Positions 58,950 to 64,000 of a DNA stretch of 64,000 nt are shown here, piece by piece. The DNA comes from Bubalus kerabau (lineage: Eukaryota; Chordata; Mammalia; Artiodactyla; Bovidae): the NCBI RefSeq assembly GCF_029407905.1, contig NC_073635.1, forward strand, positions 40,911,501 through 40,975,500, written 5' to 3'. Made by a program: the position numbers and the translations under genes. The notes below the pieces were generated by a model that was not told the DNA's origin, did no database searches, and worked only from the letters and a program-made list of their open reading frames with translations. The number at the start of each line of letters is the position of its first letter. Position 1 is the stretch's first letter.

Positions 58950-59215
58950 TTAGAAGAAGGCAATGGCATCCCACTCCAGTACTTTTGCCTGGAAAATCCC
59001 ATGGATGGAGGAGCCTGGAAGGCTGCAGTCCATGGGGTCGCTGAGGGTCGGACACGACTGAGCGACTTCACTTTTACTTTTCACTTTCATGCATTGGGGA
59101 AGGAAATAGCAACCCACTCCAGTGTTATTGCCTGGAGAATTCCAGGGACAGGGGAGCCTGGTGGGCTGCCGTATATGGGGTCACATAGAGTCGGACATGA
59201 CTGAAGTGACTTAGC
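58950..59215 (+). mobile_element. Bov-A2 SINE (dimer)
   Basis: Two Bov-A units with a TTCACTTTTACTTTTCAC linker; 7-bp TSD ATACATT at 58943-58949 and 59216-59222. Confidence 0.92.
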
Positions 59216-59222
59216 ATACATT

Positions 59223-60425
59223 GTATAGTTTTTTTCAATAATAACTAATCCACTGCAAACTCTCACACATCTGTAATTTTAAAGAGGTAATGATTAATCA
59301 TGGTCTCACAAAAGAAAAGCAAAAAGTGATTTTTTTTTTTGACTAATTGAAAGAGAGTTCTCTGATTTTCCCTTGTTCTCCTTCCTCTATGCTTTCCCAT
59401 CCTCTTCCTACTTCATGTCCATAACCTAACAATATTTTACCAGTTATGATCTTGATTTATTTTGAAGTTCTATTTTGGCAGTGGAATTTAGGTAATGACG
59501 TGTTATGAGAATGATCAAATTAATTTTCCTAAGTAAGCCAATAATGTAGCCTAATCATGTAGTTTGGCATATTTCATTTTTAAAATGCATCTGTCTTCAA
59601 TTGCTATGCTTACACAATCAGCCCAAGTCTGGACACCTTCCCTATTTATGAGCACATGTCAATAAATATTCATTACTGATTAAAAAAATAAATAAAAATT
59701 TTGCCAAAATTTGAATCCAATACTTTCTAACCCTTAAACAATATTTATATTATACATTTGAATAAAAGTCCTATAAAATCCTAGTATTTAGTATCATAAT
59801 GACATGAGAATTGTTTCAAAACTCATTTCCAGCAAGGCAAAACTGATTTTCATGCTATTCAAAAAATAGTGAAATCATTTTTATCAAAATAATTTTAGAA
59901 CTAATTTTAAACCCTGGTTCAATATTTGTTACATTTCTCTAAGTTTGGAAAGGCTATTTTGCATCTTGAAACTTTGATTTCACATTTATAAGATGAAAAG
60001 TCAAAGCTTTTGTGATGAATCACTAGTGAAATGACAGTACACCTCTTGAAGTGGATTGTATAACATAATTATATTTAAACATAGCCAGTAAGCCTCACTA
60101 TGTACACAACTCTTATTTTGTGAACCACATTCCCGTAACAGCATAAAGAAGCAGAAGAGTCCTTGATCTCAAGGACTTGACAATTTAGTTGAGGAGGCTT
60201 CACACACACACAAAAGAATTTAATAATGCATGGACTGACAAAGCAACATCTAAGCAAATGTGCATTATAAGAGCCCTTGTAATCTAGGTGTTAGCTCCTC
60301 AGATGGAAAACTACAATGCAAATATGTTAATTTACAGAAAATTAAAGTATAGGAATGATTCTTTTCAAGTTACATAGCATGTTGTTGTCAGATGATGAGT
60401 AGGTGGCCCTGAAATGTAAGCTGGT
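59223..60425. other. Unique AT-rich DNA, no gene seen
   Basis: 1.2 kb without recognised features. Confidence 0.55.
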
Positions 60426-60437
60426 AGTGATGTATTT

Positions 60438-60710
60438 CGGAGAAGGCAATGGCACTCCACTCCAGCACTCTTGCCTGGAAAATCCCATGGATGGAGGAGC
60501 TTGGTGGGCTGCAGTCCACGGGGTCGCTAAGAGTCAGACACAACTGAGCGACTTCACTTTCACTTTTCACTTTCATGCATTGGAGAAGGAAATGGCAACC
60601 CACTCCAGTGTTCTTGCCTGGAGAATCCCAGGGACAGGGGAGCCTGGTGGGCTGCCGTCTATGGGGTCTCACAGAGTCGGACACGACTGAAGCGACTTAG
60701 CAGCAGCAGC
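60438..60710 (+). mobile_element. Bov-A2 SINE (dimer), young
   Basis: Perfect 12-bp TSD AGTGATGTATTT at 60426-60437 and 60711-60722, an intact dimer and an (AGC)n tail. CpGs such as GTCGGACACGACTGAAGCGA are retained. Confidence 0.95.
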
Positions 60711-61009
60711 AGTGATGTATTTGAACCAGGTTCACTGAGATAATTTCTCAAAATACCACAGTGGCCATGTGCCCACCTTCCCTTCTCCGTGTTAGAGGAA
60801 TAAACACTCTTGACCAAGGAACAATTGCTTTATTTACAACGAGAATTAAAAGTACAAACACCTGACTGTATGTTCAGCTTGTGAGGCCTTTGAAAAAGCA
60901 ATTCTAAGAGAAAGAGACATTATAAAGACACAGCCACATGAGGAATGGTTTTTAATTGACAGTTATTGAAGGCCTCCTATGCAATAGATACTATAGGCAT
61001 AAAATCTGT

Positions 61010-61166
61010 TAAGTGTAGTCATTCAACTGTGTCTGACTCTTTGTGATCCTATCGACAGTATATAGCCATCAGGCTCCTCCGTCCATGGGATTTTCCAGGC
61101 AAGAATACTGGAGTGAGTTGCCATTTCCTTCTCCAAAATGCATACATACATATGTGTATGTATACA
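61010..61166 (-). mobile_element. Bov-A SINE monomer plus 5' extra bases
   Basis: Perfect 12-bp TSD CATAAAATCTGT at 60998-61009 and 61167-61178. The Bov-A unit spans 61010-61136; about 30 bp of CATA/TATG-rich sequence (ACATACATATGTGTATGTA) lies between its 5' end and the TSD. Confidence 0.9.
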
Positions 61167-61178
61167 CATAAAATCTGT

Positions 61179-61883
61179 AATCTCAGGACAATTCCCCAAG
61201 GTTGGTCTGATCCTTCGTTTACAGATCACAAAGCAGTGGTTCACTGAGCCTAAGTAACATACACATTCAGGAAATGGCTGAGCCTTGATTGATACATATG
61301 TATGTCTGTTTACCTCCTCTGACTCTAGAGCTATGCTTGTTTTTATACTACTTCCCTTGGTAAAGCACTTCACCCAGTTCATTTTTATCCTGTGATCTTG
61401 CTTCATTTTCTTTATAGTGACTATGATCTGAAATTATACAATGTATTCATTCACAGCATTCCACTGGAATGCAAATTCCTTGAGGTCAATACCTTCTATT
61501 TAACTAGAATTTAGAACACAGAGATTACTCAGTGCATATTGGTTAGCTGACTGTCTAAATAAACAATTTGAACTAATTGAATCTTATGCCCCTTTCATTA
61601 CATGGCTTGCAGTTCTTTCAGATGGCTTCTTGAAATAGCATTTACTTACTTCTTTAACTAAGGTGAGTTAAAATTCTGAGTCTCCATATAAATATATCAT
61701 ATTTTTGAGTACTTTTTTGTAAAGCAGGCATAACAAGTAAATTACATACACCTCAGATGGCAAATAAGGGAAAAAATGAGTCTAGTAACACATGGACTGG
61801 CATGCTACAGATAATGTATGGAAGATCCATATTTGAATCATGTGTTGCTGCATTCAGGAGCAGAATCCTTGTCCATGATATAC
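61179..61883. other. Unique DNA with a possible L2 3' end at 61440-61570
   Basis: GGAATGCAAATTCCTTGAGG and GAATTTAGAACACAG in L2-like order. No gene seen. Confidence 0.45.
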
Positions 61884-61957
61884 ATGCAGGTTAAGTTGCT
61901 TCAGTTGTGTCCAACTTTTTGCTAGTTCTTTACCACTAGCACCACCTGGGAATCCCT
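61884..61957 (-). mobile_element. Internally deleted Bov-tA SINE
   Basis: The Bov-A 3' end (TTGCTTCAGTTGTGTCCAAC) joins directly to the tRNA head (AGTTCTTTACCACTAGCACC, as read on plus); ~140 bp of the middle are missing. Confidence 0.8.
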
Positions 61958-63430
61958 TATCCACAGCAGATCCATCCTATTTTAACTCTCTATGAGCACT
62001 GCTCTTTCACTCTCAGCATTAGAATTCTTCCAGGGAAAGAATTTTCATGTGTCTTGATCTCCTGTGCCTAATAAGACATGTTAACTAATTAAGTATCTAT
62101 CAAAGAAATAAGTGAAGCTACAAATTCTCCAAAAGCTCTTTACAATAATGAATAAGAGTTCCTGTTGTATGACTAAAATGCAAAAATGTGTAAGGCGTAT
62201 GCAAGATAATATCTTGTTTCTATTTGGGTCTCCTTTGAATTGTGACTTCAGCCCAATCTCTAGAATATTTAATTTACCAGTTAAAATCATATTACTGATC
62301 TTTGTGTGATCTTTTTCCCTACTCAAAGACTCTAGTTCTCTAGTAATATTTTGCCTTTGGGCTGAAACTTTATTAGAATTTTGCATCTACAATATAATAC
62401 TGAGTAAAAGTATAGTACCCAGATGTAGTAATGTAGATCAAATCAGCCTATATCTTAATTAGATAGATATGACTTTATCCAAGCAAAAACCACACAAAAA
62501 AACTGTGATGATTTTTCTTCTGCCATTATCCATAGAAAATGGCAAAGGAAAATCTTTTTTACATTCATAATGCAGGTTTCCTATGTCTTAAAACTTCAAA
62601 ACGCAGTCAGGTTTGGGGAATATTCCTCAACAAACTGCAAATGATAAAATTGCTCTCCCTTCCATCATTAATAATTACTTTTGTTCCATATGGTAACAGG
62701 AAGAACACTTTACATAAGTTTATGCATTGCCAGATGATGTTTCCTTCTGATAGAGAAACTGCCAGAACTTCACCCGTCAAACACCTGGATCATACTGAAA
62801 AATGCAGTCACTGAGGGAGGCAATAGAATGTACTTGTTTTGCTGGATAGAGCTAATTAAAAGTCAAGGTGTTCAATTTGGAACATCACAGAGAGAAATGC
62901 TTTATACCCTCTAATCCAAGCTTTATTTATTTACTTTTATGAATCAAATTAGAGAATATAACATAGCATAATTATAATTTATCAGAAAAGTCTGAGTTCA
63001 TTCTTCTTAAAATTAAAACAATTGATTAATTCAATTAAAAAAAATGGACAAACTTATTTATTGACTATATTATAGTTTACTATTCTGTGAACTACAAGAG
63101 CGTTCTGATTGTCAATCTTTTCAATTCTTTTATTCCTTAAGTAGCCTTTTAAGACATTTTTTTCCTAATTTTCAACTCCATGACTTTTAATACTATAGAT
63201 AAAGTATGTATGTTTCTGTAAAGTGTATAGATCTGTGCTTTTATAATAGGGAAGAATAAACCTGACTCCATAATGGATATGTTCTCTTTACTTTAAATTT
63301 CACATTCTATTGCTTTTGTGACATGTTATTCACTAAAAGGATATTTTCAATAGCTTAAAGTATACACCATGGTCCATCTCTGGGAACATTGCCTGCATGC
63401 CTAAGCATTAAGCTAAAATACCTTTTGTGG
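61958..63430. other. Unique DNA, no gene seen
   Basis: Short frames (up to ~100 codons at 62081-62386 minus, ~91 at 62539-62814 plus) show no domain. Treated as chance. Confidence 0.5.
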
Positions 63431-63752
63431 GGGGGCTTCCCTGGTAGTTCAGCTGGTAAAGAATCTGCCTGCAATCTGCAGGAGACCCCAGTTCATTTCC
63501 TTGGTCAGGAAAATTCCCTGGAAAAGGAATAGGCTAACCACTCCATTATTCTTGGGCTTAGCTCAGATGGTAAAGAATCCGCCTGCAATGCAGGAGATCT
63601 GGGTTCTATCCCTGGGTTAGGAAGATCCCCTGGAGGAAGGCATGGCAATCCACTTCGATACTTTTGCCTGGAGTATCCCCATGGACAGAGGTGTCTGGCG
63701 GGCTATGGTCCACGGTGTCGCAAAGAGTCGGACACGACTGAGTGACTAAGCA
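63431..63752 (+). mobile_element. Bov-tA SINE with duplicated tRNA head
   Basis: Two tRNA-type heads in tandem. The first begins GGCTTCCCTGGTAGTTCAGC; the second begins GGGCTTAGCTCAGATGG near 63554 with box B-like GGGTTCTATCCC. One Bov-A body follows, ending GTCGGACACGACTGAGTGAC. Total ~320 bp. Confidence 0.88.
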
Positions 63753-64000
63753 CAGCACATTTTTTTTAACTCACAGGAGACATCCTGGTCAGACCCATCT
63801 GTAGGAAAATAAGAAATTAACAGATCCTCTCTAGAGTCTGGAAATATTTGCAATAACTTATCCTTTTTACTTTACCTCCTCAGCTTCCTGTCTTTGTTCT
63901 ATAAAAGAAACCACCATCCAAACCCAGAAAAGATGGTTATTTGGGACACTGGTCCACCATGCTCTAAGCCTGCTGGCTTTCTGAATAAAGTTATTAGTCC

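Overview
This is a stretch of ruminant (bovid-type) nuclear DNA: AT-rich, intergenic or intronic. The repeats identify the lineage: BovB (RTE-class) LINE copies with (TGAAC)n tails, Bov-tA and Bov-A2 SINEs, and a full-length ~8.4 kb bovine-type L1. I found no host protein-coding exon, tRNA, rRNA or other structural RNA that I can support. All convincing coding sequence belongs to retrotransposons, and all of it is interrupted. Names for old repeats (MIR, L2, MER5-like, Tigger-like) are from recognition by eye and were not searched.

Region by region. 1-3900: unique DNA, an L1 3' tail, then an L1 copy with a 5' inversion (2112-3628) bracketed by a 15/16-matching target-site duplication (TSD) and holding a later BovB 3' fragment, then an L2-like end. 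3942-16134: a nested complex. A nearly full-length BovB was split by a full-length sense L1 (5026-13446, perfect 13-bp TSD) and by an antisense BovB fragment (14616-15426, 9/10 TSD). The L1 keeps a CpG-rich 5' UTR with a YY1-type motif at its 5' end and two tandem-repeat arrays, ORF1 with one frameshift, ORF2 with one frameshift, a G-rich 3' UTR and a poly(A) tail. 16135-30160: mostly unique AT-rich DNA with scattered SINEs, L2, MIR and MER5-like fragments and a BovB with a perfect 11-bp TSD. 30161-37364: three larger BovB copies. 37365-49670: unique DNA with microsatellites, SINEs and BovB tails, two of them with a TGATC rather than TGAAC pentamer. 49674-53260: Bov-tA, a 2-kb BovB and an antisense L1 3' end. 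54355-58434: a Tigger-like MITE, then a rearranged cluster in which an L1-type 5' UTR runs into the BovB 5' region with no poly(A) or TSD between, flanked by inverted BovB 3' pieces. 58435-64000: unique DNA with five Bov-family SINE insertions or remnants.

How the parts relate. L1 and BovB are autonomous retrotransposons that use target-primed reverse transcription. Bov-tA and Bov-A2 SINEs are thought to depend on the BovB machinery. The nested TSDs give a relative order: host BovB first, then the L1 and the antisense BovB. The most unusual structures are the L1-leader/BovB chimera (56088-58005) and a ~650-700 bp near-contiguous BovB inverted repeat (14616-16134).
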